Positions 43,892-55,658 of a DNA stretch of 64,000 nt are shown one piece after another (the stretch's first letter is position 1; each line of letters starts with the position of its first letter). The stretch is from Panacagrimonas sp046594215 (GTDB taxonomy: Bacteria > Pseudomonadota > Gammaproteobacteria > Nevskiales > Nevskiaceae): the NCBI GenBank assembly GCA_046594215.1, contig JBKJPX010000003.1, positions 1 through 64,000 on the forward strand, read 5' to 3'. Below the pieces are notes generated by a model that worked only from the letters and a program-made list of their open reading frames with translations, was not told the DNA's origin and ran no database searches. A program made the translations under genes and the position numbers.

Positions 43892-45256
43892 TCAGCCGAC
43901 GTTCGGCAGGTGCTTCAACGACGCCTTGATCGCCTCGACCGGGTAGTCGTAATCCTCGAGCTGGCCCGACAGGTAGCGATCGAACGAGGCCATGTCGAAA
44001 TGACCGTGGCCCGTGAGGTTGAAGAGGATCGTCTTCGGCTCGCCGGTGATCTTGCAGTGCAGGGCCTCGTCGATCGCGGCACGGATCGCGTGGCACGACT
44101 CCGGCGCGGGGATGATGCCCTCGGCGCGCGCGAACTCCACGCCGGCGGCGAAGGTCGCGACCTGCGGTACGGCCATCGCCTCGAGCATCTTTTCGTGCAG
44201 CAGCTTGGACACCAGCGGCGAGTCGCCGTGGTAGCGCAGTCCGCCGGCGTGAATGCCCGGCGGCATGAAGTCGTGGCCGAGCGTGTACATCTTCATGATC
44301 GGCGTGTAGCCCGACACGTCGCCGTAGTCGTAGGCGTACGCGCCCTTCGTCAGCGTGGGGCACGACGTCGGTTCCACCGCCACGCATCGCAGGTTCGCCG
44401 CACGCTTCTCGCCAGCCATCTTGTCGGCCAGGAAGGGAAAGGCGATGCCGCCGAAGCTCGAACCGCCGCCGCAGGGACCGAAGATCACGTCCGGGTACAG
44501 GCCGATCTTGTCGAACTGCTTCTTCGCCTCGAGCCCGATCACCGTCTGGTGCAACAGCACGTGGTTGAGCACTGAACCCAGCGTGTAGCACACGCCCGGA
44601 TCGGCGGCCGCTTCTTCCACCGCCTCGGAAATCGCGAGGCCCAGCGAGCCTGGCGAATCCGGATCGGCGGCCAGCGCGGTGCGCCCCGCCTGCGTGCGGT
44701 CGGTGGGGCTGGCGAACACCTCCGCGCCCCAGGTCTGCATCATCGAACGACGGAACGGCTTCTGCTGGTAGCTGATCTTGACCATGTAGACGCGCACCGG
44801 CAGGCCGAACATCTGACCGGCATACGCGATCGACGAGCCCCACTGGCCGGCGCCGGTTTCGGTGGTCAGCCGCTTGGTGCCCGCGAGCTTGTTGTAGAAG
44901 GCCTGCGGCACAGCGGAGTTCGGCTTGTGCGAACCCGCCGGCGACACGCCCTCGTACTTGTAGAAGATCTTCGCGGGGGTGCCCAGGGCCTGTTCGAGCC
45001 GCAACGCGCGACACAGCGGCGAGGGGCGCCATTGCGCGTAGATCTGCCGCACTTCCTCCGGGATCGCGATCCAGCGCTGCGATGACATCTCCTGTTCGAG
45101 GATCGGCCCGGGAAAGATCGCCGACATCGCTTCGGGCGACACCGGCTTGCCGTCCCGTCCCAGCGGTGGCAGCGGCGGCGTGGCCATGTCCGCGACGACG
45201 TTGTACCAATGCGTCGGGATGTCATCGACTTCGAGATTGATGCGGAGCGGCGTCAT
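43892..45256 (-). CDS. TrpB2-like pyridoxal-phosphate enzyme
   Basis: 454 residues, longer than classical TrpB and with the TrpB2 N-terminus (INLEVDDIPTHWYNV). The PLP lysine is Lys111 in AGSHKPN, with ETGAGQWGSS for phosphate and the GPCGGGSSFGG loop. It would make tryptophan from indole and serine, possibly salvage, as no trpA is nearby. An upstream GTG at 45274 is really the GTGAGGAG ribosome-binding region, so the ATG at 45256 was chosen. Confidence 0.92.
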   Translation of the reverse strand: MTPLRINLEVDDIPTHWYNVVADMATPPLPPLGRDGKPVSPEAMSAIFPGPILEQEMSSQRWIAIPEEVRQIYAQWRPSPLCRALRLEQALGTPAKIFYKYEGVSPAGSHKPNSAVPQAFYNKLAGTKRLTTETGAGQWGSSIAYAGQMFGLPVRVYMVKISYQQKPFRRSMMQTWGAEVFASPTDRTQAGRTALAADPDSPGSLGLAISEAVEEAAADPGVCYTLGSVLNHVLLHQTVIGLEAKKQFDKIGLYPDVIFGPCGGGSSFGGIAFPFLADKMAGEKRAANLRCVAVEPTSCPTLTKGAYAYDYGDVSGYTPIMKMYTLGHDFMPPGIHAGGLRYHGDSPLVSKLLHEKMLEAMAVPQVATFAAGVEFARAEGIIPAPESCHAIRAAIDEALHCKITGEPKTILFNLTGHGHFDMASFDRYLSGQLEDYDYPVEAIKASLKHLPNVG

Positions 45257-45392
45257 TGCTGTTGTTCTCCTCACTTCTTATTTTTTGCGACGACAGCGAG
45301 CGGGAGTCTATCGAGAAGGTCCGGTTTCCGACGGGCCTGGCGCTGGTGGGTTCGAAAGAGAAACCGGGACGACACCGGGTCCTGCGCTTCTG

Positions 45393-46292
45393 TCAGGGCT
45401 CCATGTCGACTTCCGCCGCCGCCTTGCGCCGCGCGCGATGCGACTTCACGCCCACCGCGACGCCGCAGGCGGCCACGACGCCCATCCCCGCTACGCTGGC
45501 GCCATCCGGCACGTGCCCGAACACGAGCCATCCCAGAACGCCCGCCCACAGGAGCTGCACGTACATCAGGGGGGCCAGCACGGAAGCCGGGGCCTGGCGA
45601 TAGGCGGCGGTGAACAGGAAGTGCCCCAGTCCACCCGAGGCGCCGACGACCAGGAACAGCAGCAGGTGGGCGAGCGGGGGTGTCGGACCCTTCCAGTACC
45701 ACGGCAAGCTGAGGCCGAAGACGACGGAGCCGAACAGCGCGGTGTAGAACAGCATCGCGAGCGTCTGCTCCGTGGACGCCAGCACGCGCGACAGCAGCTG
45801 GTAGGCGGTCATTACGCCCACCGCGCTCAATGCCCACGCGATGCCGACGGGGTCCAGCGCGCCGCCAGGCCGCGCGATGAGAACGATGCCGAGGAACCCG
45901 ACGAGCGCCCCGGTCCAGTCCCCGAGGCCCACCTTCTCGCCCAGCAGAGGCCCCGCCACCAGCACCACCAACAGCGGTGACAGGAAGACGATCGCCGTGG
46001 TCTCGGCCACCGGCATGCGCTGCAGCGCGAGTCCCATGCACAGCGTGGCGCCGGCGAGGCAGGCCGCGCGAACCAGGACCCAGCCGGTCCTCCGGGTCTG
46101 CAGCAGCTTCATGCCCTGCGCGGGCGCGAGCAGGATCACCATCAGCAGCGCCTGCACGACGTAGCGAAGCGCCGCGATCACGGGGACGGGGTAGAACGCC
46201 GTGAGGTACTTCACCGTGGTGTCCATGCAGGCGAACAGGAACAGCCCGCAGACGAAGAGCAGGACGCCACCGATGGGATGTTGCGTCGTCAC
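45393..46292 (-). CDS. EamA/DMT-family permease
   Basis: 299 residues, GTG start with AAAGGAC upstream. Ten membrane segments in two EamA repeats (about 8-140 and 150-285); the second includes GGLGHFLFTAAYRQAP. Inner-membrane exporter of an unknown small metabolite. Confidence 0.9.
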   Translation of the reverse strand: MTTQHPIGGVLLFVCGLFLFACMDTTVKYLTAFYPVPVIAALRYVVQALLMVILLAPAQGMKLLQTRRTGWVLVRAACLAGATLCMGLALQRMPVAETTAIVFLSPLLVVLVAGPLLGEKVGLGDWTGALVGFLGIVLIARPGGALDPVGIAWALSAVGVMTAYQLLSRVLASTEQTLAMLFYTALFGSVVFGLSLPWYWKGPTPPLAHLLLFLVVGASGGLGHFLFTAAYRQAPASVLAPLMYVQLLWAGVLGWLVFGHVPDGASVAGMGVVAACGVAVGVKSHRARRKAAAEVDMEP

Positions 46293-46676
46293 GAGGTCCT
46301 TTGGTGCCGCCTGCGCACGACGCCTCTAACGCGTCGCCGCGCGATGCTCGCGGGGCCGTGGATGGGTTTGCCGATGACCCGACCGGATTCCGATCGGGGC
46401 GCGCATGGTAGCGGGCGAGGAGAGGCGCTACAGCTGGAATGGAATTCCGTCGTCGAGCCGGGGAGTGCGTTTTCTCACGCTGCTCCCGATGAACACCGTC
46501 GTACAAGCCCGGACGAAGTCCGCGGCGTTTGCTCCAACGTTCAAGCGGGAACCCGGACTTCGCCGGTTGCCCGCGCCGTCCGGGCGCCGGGCAGACCGCT
46601 TGCGCCTACCGCCGGGCCCACAGCTGCACCTCGAAAGCCTCGGCCGGCTCCCGGAGATGGAGCCATCCGGACGCCG
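46293..46676. other. Intergenic stretch without a supported gene
   Basis: 384 bases between the EamA start and the stop of the crotonase-fold gene. A short minus-strand frame (SGWLHLREPAEAFEVQLWARR before a stop, overlapping the crotonase end) has no start and was not called. Contains the EamA promoter; nothing else is evident. Confidence 0.4.
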
Positions 46677-47537
46677 TCAGGCGCCCCCGACCTTGGTCCC
46701 CTTCGGAATCGCCGGCGACAACCCGGACGGATCGATGAGCTGGTCGAAGACCTTCAGGTTATGGGTGTGGGCGAGTTGGTGAAGGTGGAAAGCGTTCTGC
46801 ATCGCGATCTTGCGGCCCTGCGCGTCGAGCGACCCGTTGATCGCCTTCTTCGCGAGCTTGACCGCGAAGGCCGGCTTGCGTGCGATCTTCACCGCCATGT
46901 CGAGCGCGGCCTGCGCCAGTCCATCGCGCGGCACGACCTTGCTCACCATGCCCCACTCGTGGGCCTGCTGGGCCGTGAACTCGTCGCTCGTGAACAGGAT
47001 CTCCTTGGCGCGGCGCGCGCCGATTTCCCACACGTGCGTGAAGTACTCGATGCCACCGACGCCGATCGTGACGGTCATGTCGCTGAACATGGCGTCCTCG
47101 CTGGCGATGATGATGTCGCAGGGCCACACCAGCATGAGGCCGCCGGCGATGCACTTCCCCTGCACCGCCGCGATCGTCGGCTTCGGCAGGTTTCGCCATC
47201 GTTCGGAGAAGCCGAGGTAGAGCTCTTCCTCGCGCGCCATCTGCGCCTCGGCACCGGCGCAGCCGAAGCCGCACACCGGGTGGACGGTGCGGAATTCCCG
47301 CATGTTCTCGGCGTAGTTCTTTTCCAGCAGATCGTGACCGGCGGAAAAATGCTTGCCGTTCGCCGCCAGAATGATCACGTGGATGTCGTCGTCGTGAGAT
47401 GCGCGATCGAACGCATCGTTGAGCTGGTACAGCAGCCGCGTGTCCTGCGAGTTGGCCTGCGCCGTCCGGTTGAGCGTGATGCGGGCGACATGGTCGGCGG
47501 GCGTGTCGTAGAGGATGTGGCTCGGCGAGTCCGACAT
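46677..47537 (-). CDS. Enoyl-CoA hydratase-related (crotonase-fold) protein
   Basis: 286 residues. Oxyanion-hole segments GKHFSAGHDL and GKCIAGGLMLVW. As in the gene at 6475 the two hydratase glutamates are replaced: GGGCEL reads GGLMLV and the PE segment reads SDMTVTIG. It belongs to a long-insert subgroup (EKNYAENMREFRTVHPVCGFGCAGAEA after residue 70). AGGAG precedes the ATG. Reaction unknown. Confidence 0.87.
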   Translation of the reverse strand: MSDSPSHILYDTPADHVARITLNRTAQANSQDTRLLYQLNDAFDRASHDDDIHVIILAANGKHFSAGHDLLEKNYAENMREFRTVHPVCGFGCAGAEAQMAREEELYLGFSERWRNLPKPTIAAVQGKCIAGGLMLVWPCDIIIASEDAMFSDMTVTIGVGGIEYFTHVWEIGARRAKEILFTSDEFTAQQAHEWGMVSKVVPRDGLAQAALDMAVKIARKPAFAVKLAKKAINGSLDAQGRKIAMQNAFHLHQLAHTHNLKVFDQLIDPSGLSPAIPKGTKVGGA

Positions 47538-47672
47538 GAAAGCTCCTGGAAAAGTGAGGGTGCGCGCTCGACGATGACGAGCCCGCCGCGCGACGCCCAG
47601 CGACTCTAAGGCACGGCCCGGGCTTGATGTAGCGGGGGCGAAACCTCGTTCGAGGGATGCAGCGAGGGCTTC

Positions 47673-48542
47673 TCAGGCCCTGCCCTCATGTTCCCGCAGC
47701 ACGGCGTCGAAGCGGCGCGCGAAGCTGTGGACATCACCCGGCCAGCGCGCGGACACGTAGTTGCCGTCGCGCACCACCCAGGCGGCCTTGTCGTTGCTCA
47801 GGCTGTCCCGCAGCAGACCGCTGGTCTTGGCGAAGTGATGGGGGTCGGACTTCGGAACGTCCAGGAAATCTTCGGCGGACGCCAGCGCCCGCGTCACTTC
47901 CTGCTGCACGCCCATGTAGCCCGGCGGCTGTTCGGCGGTCTCGCCATAGGTGCGGTAGTAGCCCGGATCCCAGAAGCGGGCGAAGTACTTCGACAGGTTC
48001 CACGCCGACTTCTCGAGCGTCCAGGTGAGCGCCGTGGTCCTGCGGCCGTGCAGCACCGACTTCCCCGTGACGCTCGACGTGCTGCGCGCCGCGAGCACGA
48101 CGCCGTGGCACACGGCGGCGACCGGCTTGCCGCTGTCGAAGAACGCGGCGACGAACGCCTGGAGCACGGCATTCTCGAGGTAGTCGCGCATGCGCTGGGC
48201 GTGCCCGCCCGGGAGCAAAAGTCCCTGGAAATCGTCCGTCTTCAGTTCGGCGTAGCGATGGGGCTGAAGGAACGGCGGGTGCTGCTCGAGCTCCCGGTAG
48301 GCGCGACGTGCGGCGCCATTGGCCCGGAGCGACAGGCCGATCACGCGGACCTTGCGCAACAGCGGGATGAAGCCCCAGGGGTCCAGACCCTCACCCGTGA
48401 TCATCAGCGCGTCGGCGTGACCGCGCTTGCCGTCTGCCGTCGCGAAGTGAAGCTCGTGGCCGGCATCCCGCAGCACCTTCCAGCTGACGGCGACTTCGGT
48501 CGGGTCGAAGTCATGGCTGGGAATCGGAATGAGGATTTTCAT
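47673..48542 (-). CDS. DJ-1/PfpI-family protein
   Basis: 289 residues. The core is ILIPIPSHDFDPTEVAVSW, LLLPGGHAQRM and the nucleophile elbow AVCHGVV with Cys. The family includes glyoxalases, chaperones and amidotransferase-like proteins. The start (MKIL) puts the first beta-strand at the N-terminus as usual; an ATG at 48584 would add 14 residues. No good ribosome-binding site. Confidence 0.85.
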   Translation of the reverse strand: MKILIPIPSHDFDPTEVAVSWKVLRDAGHELHFATADGKRGHADALMITGEGLDPWGFIPLLRKVRVIGLSLRANGAARRAYRELEQHPPFLQPHRYAELKTDDFQGLLLPGGHAQRMRDYLENAVLQAFVAAFFDSGKPVAAVCHGVVLAARSTSSVTGKSVLHGRRTTALTWTLEKSAWNLSKYFARFWDPGYYRTYGETAEQPPGYMGVQQEVTRALASAEDFLDVPKSDPHHFAKTSGLLRDSLSNDKAAWVVRDGNYVSARWPGDVHSFARRFDAVLREHEGRA

Positions 48543-48919
48543 CGGGGTCGTGCCGGAGTCGGTTGGCAGTCTCGTGTGGATCACGATAATCCAGTCCCAG
48601 CGGATTCGACTTCGCGACGGGTCGCAGCAAGCTCGCGGTGCCGCTCTCGGAAACCTCGCCGGCGTTGCCGCCGTGCAGCCTCGACTGGACCCGTCGGACA
48701 GGACTGCCCCGTTCGCGACCCGCGCCGCGCACGCGACGGGTGGACGGTCGCGATTCCGTCGCGTGCGCGCCCGCGGTCATTGGCCTGTGTTCCAATATCC
48801 GCGCCGGGACAGTAACTCCCGGCGGATCGGCACAAGCGGCGGTTCCTCCCGTCAGCGCGAGGTCGGGCACTGGTCTTGCGTTGTAGTTGCCTCAGGAGCG
48901 GCAATGGCGAGGTCCTCAC
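48543..48919. other. Divergent intergenic region
   Basis: 377 bases between the PfpI gene and the exported protein at 48920. A hairpin GCCGGGA/TCCCGGC lies at 48803-48823. No gene or known RNA recognised. Confidence 0.35.
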
Positions 48920-49840
48920 ATGCTTGAACACGCGCTACACCGCACCGCGATGGTGTTCGTCGCCCTGTTGGTGGTGGGCCCGGTCTTGGGCAAGGGTGTC
49001 GTCAAGGACAAGGAAAAGGCTGACCCCGCGGCTGGGGCGCAGGCCCAGGCGCTGACCTATCTCTATCAGGCGCAAGCCGACGCGATGGCTGCCAGCCCCT
49101 TCGGACGGCCCTTGCTCCTCGATTCGTCGGACAAGGATGAGCGGCTTCACGGCGACGTCCTGGGCGTGCTGCCCACCGAGTTCAAGCGTGTGCGCGTGGC
49201 GCTCGAGGACCCGCGTCGATGGTGTGAAATCCTGCTGCTGACGCCGTCGGTGTCGGGCTGCTCCGTGACAGCGGGTGCGGGTACGGATGCCGTGCTGACG
49301 GTCCAGCTTTCCCGTCGCTTCGATCAACCGCCCGAGAAGGCGTACAGCACACACTTCACGTATCGCCAGCTCAAGGCCAACGAGCGCTACACGGCGATGC
49401 GCCTCGTAGCGGCGGACGGTCCGATGGGAACGAGCGACTATCGCTTCGACGTGGAAGCCCTCGGCCTCGATGACGGTCGCAGCGTGCTGCATATGACGTA
49501 CACCTATCGCTACGGCTTCCGGGCCATGGTGGCGATGAAGGTCTACCTCGCGTCGAAGGGGGGAGGCAAGGTCGGCTTCAGTTCCACCGCCGACGAGCAG
49601 GGCCTCAAAACCTACATCGGTGGCATGCGCGGGTCGGTCGAGCGCAACGTCATGCGCTACTACCTGGCCATCGAGGCGGATACCGCCCCACCGACCGTCA
49701 CCGCAGCGCGGGCCCGGTTCGAGGCCAGCCTGGATCGCTGGCTGGCCAGCATCACCGAGTACCCCACACAGCTGCCTGAACCCGCCCCGGCGGCGTACCG
49801 CGCAGCCAAGCTCACGCAGTTCGGCACGGGACCTCGATAA
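48920..49840 (+). CDS. Exported protein of unknown function
   Basis: 306 residues. A Sec signal peptide covers about 1-26 (TAMVFVALLVVGPVLGKG). The mature protein has a Cys pair (RRWCEILLLTPSVSGCSV), strands with FDVEALGLDDGRSVLHMTYTY and an end rich in Pro/Ala. It may bind a ligand, but no family is recognised. Confidence 0.68.
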   Translation: MLEHALHRTAMVFVALLVVGPVLGKGVVKDKEKADPAAGAQAQALTYLYQAQADAMAASPFGRPLLLDSSDKDERLHGDVLGVLPTEFKRVRVALEDPRRWCEILLLTPSVSGCSVTAGAGTDAVLTVQLSRRFDQPPEKAYSTHFTYRQLKANERYTAMRLVAADGPMGTSDYRFDVEALGLDDGRSVLHMTYTYRYGFRAMVAMKVYLASKGGGKVGFSSTADEQGLKTYIGGMRGSVERNVMRYYLAIEADTAPPTVTAARARFEASLDRWLASITEYPTQLPEPAPAAYRAAKLTQFGTGPR

Positions 49841-50176
49841 GCGCGCGTCGCCCCCGTCGGGAGCGACTGCCGCATGTCTACCCGGGAGTCCTCTGCGACG
49901 GCTGCCGCAGCAGCGAGGACGTTGCGTCGTCCACTCGCCCTCGTCATCTCCGTGCCTGTCGGCTGAGGGCGAGCCGCAAATCGGATGTGGGAAGCGTGCG
50001 AAATACCGTCTGTGCGCTGCTGCGTCACGCCAATTGCGCTGCCGATGGCCGCGACCGTCCCAATCGTTCGGGCATGAAAGTAGCGGTGCGTTGACGAGCG
50101 ACGAGGCGACTCGAGGCGACATCCCCTTCGCCGTCGTCCGCTTTTTTCTCAACCGAATAAATCAGGAGTTCCAATC
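49841..50176. other. Intergenic stretch with nothing recognised
   Basis: 336 bases. No frame, palindrome or terminator of note; it must hold the promoter of the gene at 50177, whose ribosome-binding site CAGGAG is at its end. Confidence 0.35.
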
Positions 50177-50584
50177 ATGACCACTGTCCACGATCGCCAA
50201 GACGACGGCGCTTCGGCCTCCCCGATCGCCGGCGTCCTCGGCAGCGTCGTCGCCCCGTTCACCTGGGAAGAGGCGGCTCGTTACCTGCGCATGATGGCCG
50301 ACGTCGCATCGAGCCTGGCAGACCGCGTCAACGCGCTCGTTCGCCGCCATCCGACTGCGACCGGTGGAGTGCTGCTGGGCGCCACCATCGCGGGTGTCGC
50401 GGCATGGCGCCGGGGTCGCAATGCGAAGCCCGCGGCGCGTTCGCCCCGCGCGGCGGCCGCACCTGCTTCTGCCGCTACTCCCTCGCGAACGGCCAAGCGG
50501 CGCTCGACGACCGCTGCCCCGCGGGCGCGGTCGAAGGCAGCGAAGGCAGCCAAGGCAGCAACGTCCGGTACCGCGGCACGCTGA
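50177..50584 (+). CDS. Protein with ElaB/YqjD-like core and histone H1-like basic tail
   Basis: 135 residues. An amphipathic middle (WEEAARYLRMMADVASSLADRVNALV) is followed by a hydrophobic helix HPTATGGVLLGATIAGVAAW (about 59-78), then a tail of Ala, Lys, Arg and Ser (KAAKAAKAATSG near the end). The layout recalls ribosome- or membrane-tethering ElaB-type proteins joined to an AlgP/H1-like tail that could bind DNA or RNA. AGGAG precedes the ATG. Confidence 0.6.
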   Translation: MTTVHDRQDDGASASPIAGVLGSVVAPFTWEEAARYLRMMADVASSLADRVNALVRRHPTATGGVLLGATIAGVAAWRRGRNAKPAARSPRAAAAPASAATPSRTAKRRSTTAAPRARSKAAKAAKAATSGTAAR

Positions 50585-50635
50585 CCGCCGGAGGCTGCGC
50601 TCGGTATTGCGCCTCGCCTGATTCCAGAGACGAGT

Positions 50636-50669
50636 CAGGCCGGCCTGGAGGTGATTCCAGACCGGCCTG
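50636..50669. terminator. Hairpin between convergent genes
   Basis: A 14-bp stem with one mismatch (CAGGCCGGCCTGGA with TCCAGACCGGCCTG) and a six-base loop lies between the tail-protein gene and katG. No T-run, but the symmetry and place suggest a bidirectional terminator. Confidence 0.5.
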
Positions 50670-50706
50670 CGTGTTGCTGGTGAGCCGACAAGTCGTCGGA
50701 AGACGA

Positions 50707-52887
<2,181 letters not shown>

Positions 52888-53122
52888 TTTTCCTCCGTTG
52901 TTTAGTCACGTCGTATACGGGCGCGACGTGCGTCCAAAGTATCTTTCGCCGATCGGTTAGTACAACTGATCTGTTGGATCGTCCGAATAGGCGTCTTCTA
53001 TCGCGCGCGGACGGGCGCAGCGGGGGATCATTCTCGACTCGCAAGAGTCCCGTCTGTTCGGCAAGGCGCCTACCGCGAAAGACACGGCGCGCTCGGCCGT
53101 GCATCCGACACCGCAAACGCCA

Positions 53123-53710
53123 TCAGGGCCCGCCCAGGCTCAGCCCGAAATCGAACTTCGCGAGAATCAGCACGCCGAAGATGGCGAACAGGCCGGCCGC
53201 GACGAACCGCATCTTGCTCAGCGGGAAGCGCTTCGCGAGTTGCTCGCCCAGCAGCACGGCGGGAACGTTCGCCAGCATCATCCCAAGTGTCGTACCGGCG
53301 GCGACCGCCGCGAGGTTGGCGTACCGGGCTCCGAGCGCCACGGTGGCGAGCTGGGTCTTGTCGCCCATCTCGGCGAGGAAGAACAGGAACAGCGTCGTGA
53401 GGAACGCGCCGTAGCGCGACTCCCGGTGTTGGCTCTCGTCGAGGGTGTCAGGAATGAGCGCCCATGCGCCGAACGCGAGGAACGACACGCCGAGCACCCA
53501 CCGCATGACGTCGGGATTGGCGTGCGACCCCACCCAGTCGCCGACCGAGGCCGCGACGAGGTGATTCGCGATCGTGGCAACGAAGATGGCGCCGATCACG
53601 GCACCGTGCCGGCCTCTGAAACGAGCTGCCATCACGAACGAGAGCAGCTGGGTCTTGTCGCCCATTTCTGCTACGGCGACCATGCCCAGGGAGGCTAGAA
53701 AGGCTTCCAT
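53123..53710 (-). CDS. GDT1/TMEM165-family manganese exporter-like protein
   Basis: 195 residues with about six membrane segments. The family signature AEMGDKT occurs twice (about 14-20 and 113-119), one in each half. Bacterial members export manganese or calcium. No yybP-ykoY-type leader could be made out in the 246 bases upstream. The start gives the expected short N-terminus before the first motif. Confidence 0.9.
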   Translation of the reverse strand: MEAFLASLGMVAVAEMGDKTQLLSFVMAARFRGRHGAVIGAIFVATIANHLVAASVGDWVGSHANPDVMRWVLGVSFLAFGAWALIPDTLDESQHRESRYGAFLTTLFLFFLAEMGDKTQLATVALGARYANLAAVAAGTTLGMMLANVPAVLLGEQLAKRFPLSKMRFVAAGLFAIFGVLILAKFDFGLSLGGP

Positions 53711-53956
53711 TGTTGAATTCCATGGGTTGGCGAAGGGTCGCGACGACCCCGTCATCCATCGCCCGCCGGGCCGTGGACAACGAGGTCAAAGGCTTCGCTA
53801 TGCGGGGCGCTGCCGACGCCACGGCCATGGGCGAGGTGGGCCGCGACATCTTTCGCAGGAGACCGATCCCGGTCGTCCACGTCAGTGCTCAATGGCTCGA
53901 CGTGAGCGGGTGCGCACACCAAGGCTGGCCCATCTCCTACCCATCCGCAGAAACAT

Positions 53957-54709
53957 CTACTCGTCGAAGTCGAACTTTTCCTTCGGCGGATTCCCATCGT
54001 GGATCTTGTTGAAACGGTTCTGGAGGTAGGCGGTGCGCAGGAAGACGTAAGGGTCGAGCTGCTCGTTCAGAAGCCTGTCGACGCGGAGCAGGCCCGCGCG
54101 CGTGTCGATGGCGTCCAGCGCGGTCAGCGAATAGTTCACCGTGGCCGGCACGTGGTAGTTCGTGACGGTGTACGCATCGGCGAGGTCGGCGATCGGCGTC
54201 GGGCCGGTGAACGAATCACCGACCTTGCCCAGGAGGTCGCGGCTGTCGCTGGGACCGAACAAGGGCAGCATCAGATACCACCCCTCGGGCACCCCCCACC
54301 TGCCCAGCGTTTGCCCGAGGTCCTCGTCGTTGCGCTGAAGGCCCAGGGGCGTGGCCACGTCCATCACGCCTGCGATGCCGGCGGTGCTGTTGACGACGAA
54401 GCGTCCCAGGTCCTTGCCGCTCTGCACGAACTTGCCCTGCAGAGCAGAGTTCACGATCGTGGTCGGATAGAAAAGATTGTCGAGGAAGTTGTTCACGCCC
54501 GACTGGAACGGGCGCGGGGTGTACCGCTTGTAGGTCTTCGCAACCGGGCGCAGCACGTACCTGTCGGCGACGCGATTGAACTTGTAGACGCCGCGATTGA
54601 TCGGCTCGAGCGGGTCGGAGGGATCATCGGGCGCCATGTGGGCGCAGCCGCTCGAAAACGAGACGACAGTGGCAATCATCAGGATCGGGACAGCACGCAC
54701 GTCACTCAC
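53957..54709 (-). CDS. mlaA: MlaA (VacJ) outer-membrane lipoprotein
   Basis: 250 residues, GTG start behind AAAGGGAG. A lipobox-like SFSSGC ends the signal at about Cys22. The core is DPLEPINRGVYKFN, FYPTTIVNSALQGK and GLQRNDEDLGQTLGRWG, as in MlaA, which removes phospholipids from the outer leaflet of the outer membrane. It ends the mla operon 44 bases after mlaB. Confidence 0.95.
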   Translation of the reverse strand: MSDVRAVPILMIATVVSFSSGCAHMAPDDPSDPLEPINRGVYKFNRVADRYVLRPVAKTYKRYTPRPFQSGVNNFLDNLFYPTTIVNSALQGKFVQSGKDLGRFVVNSTAGIAGVMDVATPLGLQRNDEDLGQTLGRWGVPEGWYLMLPLFGPSDSRDLLGKVGDSFTGPTPIADLADAYTVTNYHVPATVNYSLTALDAIDTRAGLLRVDRLLNEQLDPYVFLRTAYLQNRFNKIHDGNPPKEKFDFDE

Positions 54710-54753
54710 TCCCTTTTGTTCTTCAGCCGGCGACGCCGCGCGTCGCCTCTCGA

Positions 54754-55002
54754 CTAGGCGAGCTTGAGGACATCGTCTATTTGCAGGAACTCTAGCAGTC
54801 CGCGCAATGGCTGACTCGCGTTGACGAACTCGAGCTGCGCGCCGGATTTCTGTGCGCGGCGCGTGAGCTCCAGCAGAAAGGCCGCTCCGGCGCTGTCCAC
54901 CTTGCCGACACGCGCCAGATCCACCCGACCACTGCCGACGAGTTCGTCGGCGCGATCGAGCCAGCCCCGTACGCTCGCGAAGGTGAGTTCGCCCTCGATC
55001 AT
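54754..55002 (-). CDS. mlaB: STAS-domain protein MlaB
   Basis: 82 residues, STAS fold, with KVDSAGAAFLLEL around the conserved Ser/Asp. It is the small cytoplasmic regulatory subunit of the MlaFEDB complex. The ATG shares one base with the mlaC stop (TGATG), so it is translationally coupled. Confidence 0.9.
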   Translation of the reverse strand: MIEGELTFASVRGWLDRADELVGSGRVDLARVGKVDSAGAAFLLELTRRAQKSGAQLEFVNASQPLRGLLEFLQIDDVLKLA

Positions 55003-55658
55003 CAGGACGTGCCGGCGACCGGCGGGTTCTTCTTGAGGTAGGTGTTGTCCTCGAACTTCTTGATCGTCGCGTCCAGGCCGTTGGCCTTGATCTCGGTGTT
55101 CAGCTGGCTGCGGAAGTTCGTGATCAGCGAGATGTTCTCCACCGAGATGTCGTAGATCTTCCAGGCGTCGCCCACGGCGTGAACCGAGAATGCGAGCGGA
55201 ATCGGCGGCGCATTCGTGCGATTGAGCTTGACGTTGACGTTGACGTCGGTGGCGCCGGCTTCCGCACGCAGCGGCGCCCACTCGGCACTCACGCTGTCGT
55301 GGTAGTCGAGCATCGCGCGCGCGTACGTGCGGATCAGCGAGTCCTTGAATGCGGACTCGAAGCGGGTCTTCTGGTCGGCCGTGGCGGTTTTCCAATTGCG
55401 ACCGAGGACGAGCTGCGAAATACCCTTGGTATCGAAGTAGGGCACCACCTTTTCGTCCACGACCTTGTAGAAGCCCGGGAGGTCGGCGCGGTACTTCTCG
55501 TGGTTGGCCTTGATCAGGTCCTGGAAATCGGTCGTGGCCTTCTTGATGACCTGGTCGGCGGGCTCGGACGGCGCCGCGTGCGCCGCGAAGCTGAAGCCCA
55601 GGGTTGCGAGCAGGACGAGGAGAAAGCGTGAGGGCGTGAGGGTCATTGCGGTCTTCAT
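55002..55658 (-). CDS. mlaC: MlaC periplasmic phospholipid carrier
   Basis: 218 residues. Signal peptide to about 28 (FAAHA), then VVPYFDTKGISQLVLGRNWKTAT and VNVKLNRTN, VENISLITNFRSQLN, all typical of MlaC/Ttg2D. It carries phospholipid between MlaA and the inner-membrane complex. Overlaps the mlaD stop by ATGA. Confidence 0.95.
   Translation of the reverse strand: MKTAMTLTPSRFLLVLLATLGFSFAAHAAPSEPADQVIKKATTDFQDLIKANHEKYRADLPGFYKVVDEKVVPYFDTKGISQLVLGRNWKTATADQKTRFESAFKDSLIRTYARAMLDYHDSVSAEWAPLRAEAGATDVNVNVKLNRTNAPPIPLAFSVHAVGDAWKIYDISVENISLITNFRSQLNTEIKANGLDATIKKFEDNTYLKKNPPVAGTS

Noticed and set aside
46608..46690. Short frame ending LWARR downstream of the crotonase-fold gene
   Set aside because: No start, overlaps the end of the called gene and matches no family.
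53711..53956. Manganese (yybP-ykoY) riboswitch upstream of the GDT1-type gene
   Set aside because: The conserved loop sequences of that riboswitch could not be found on the minus strand.
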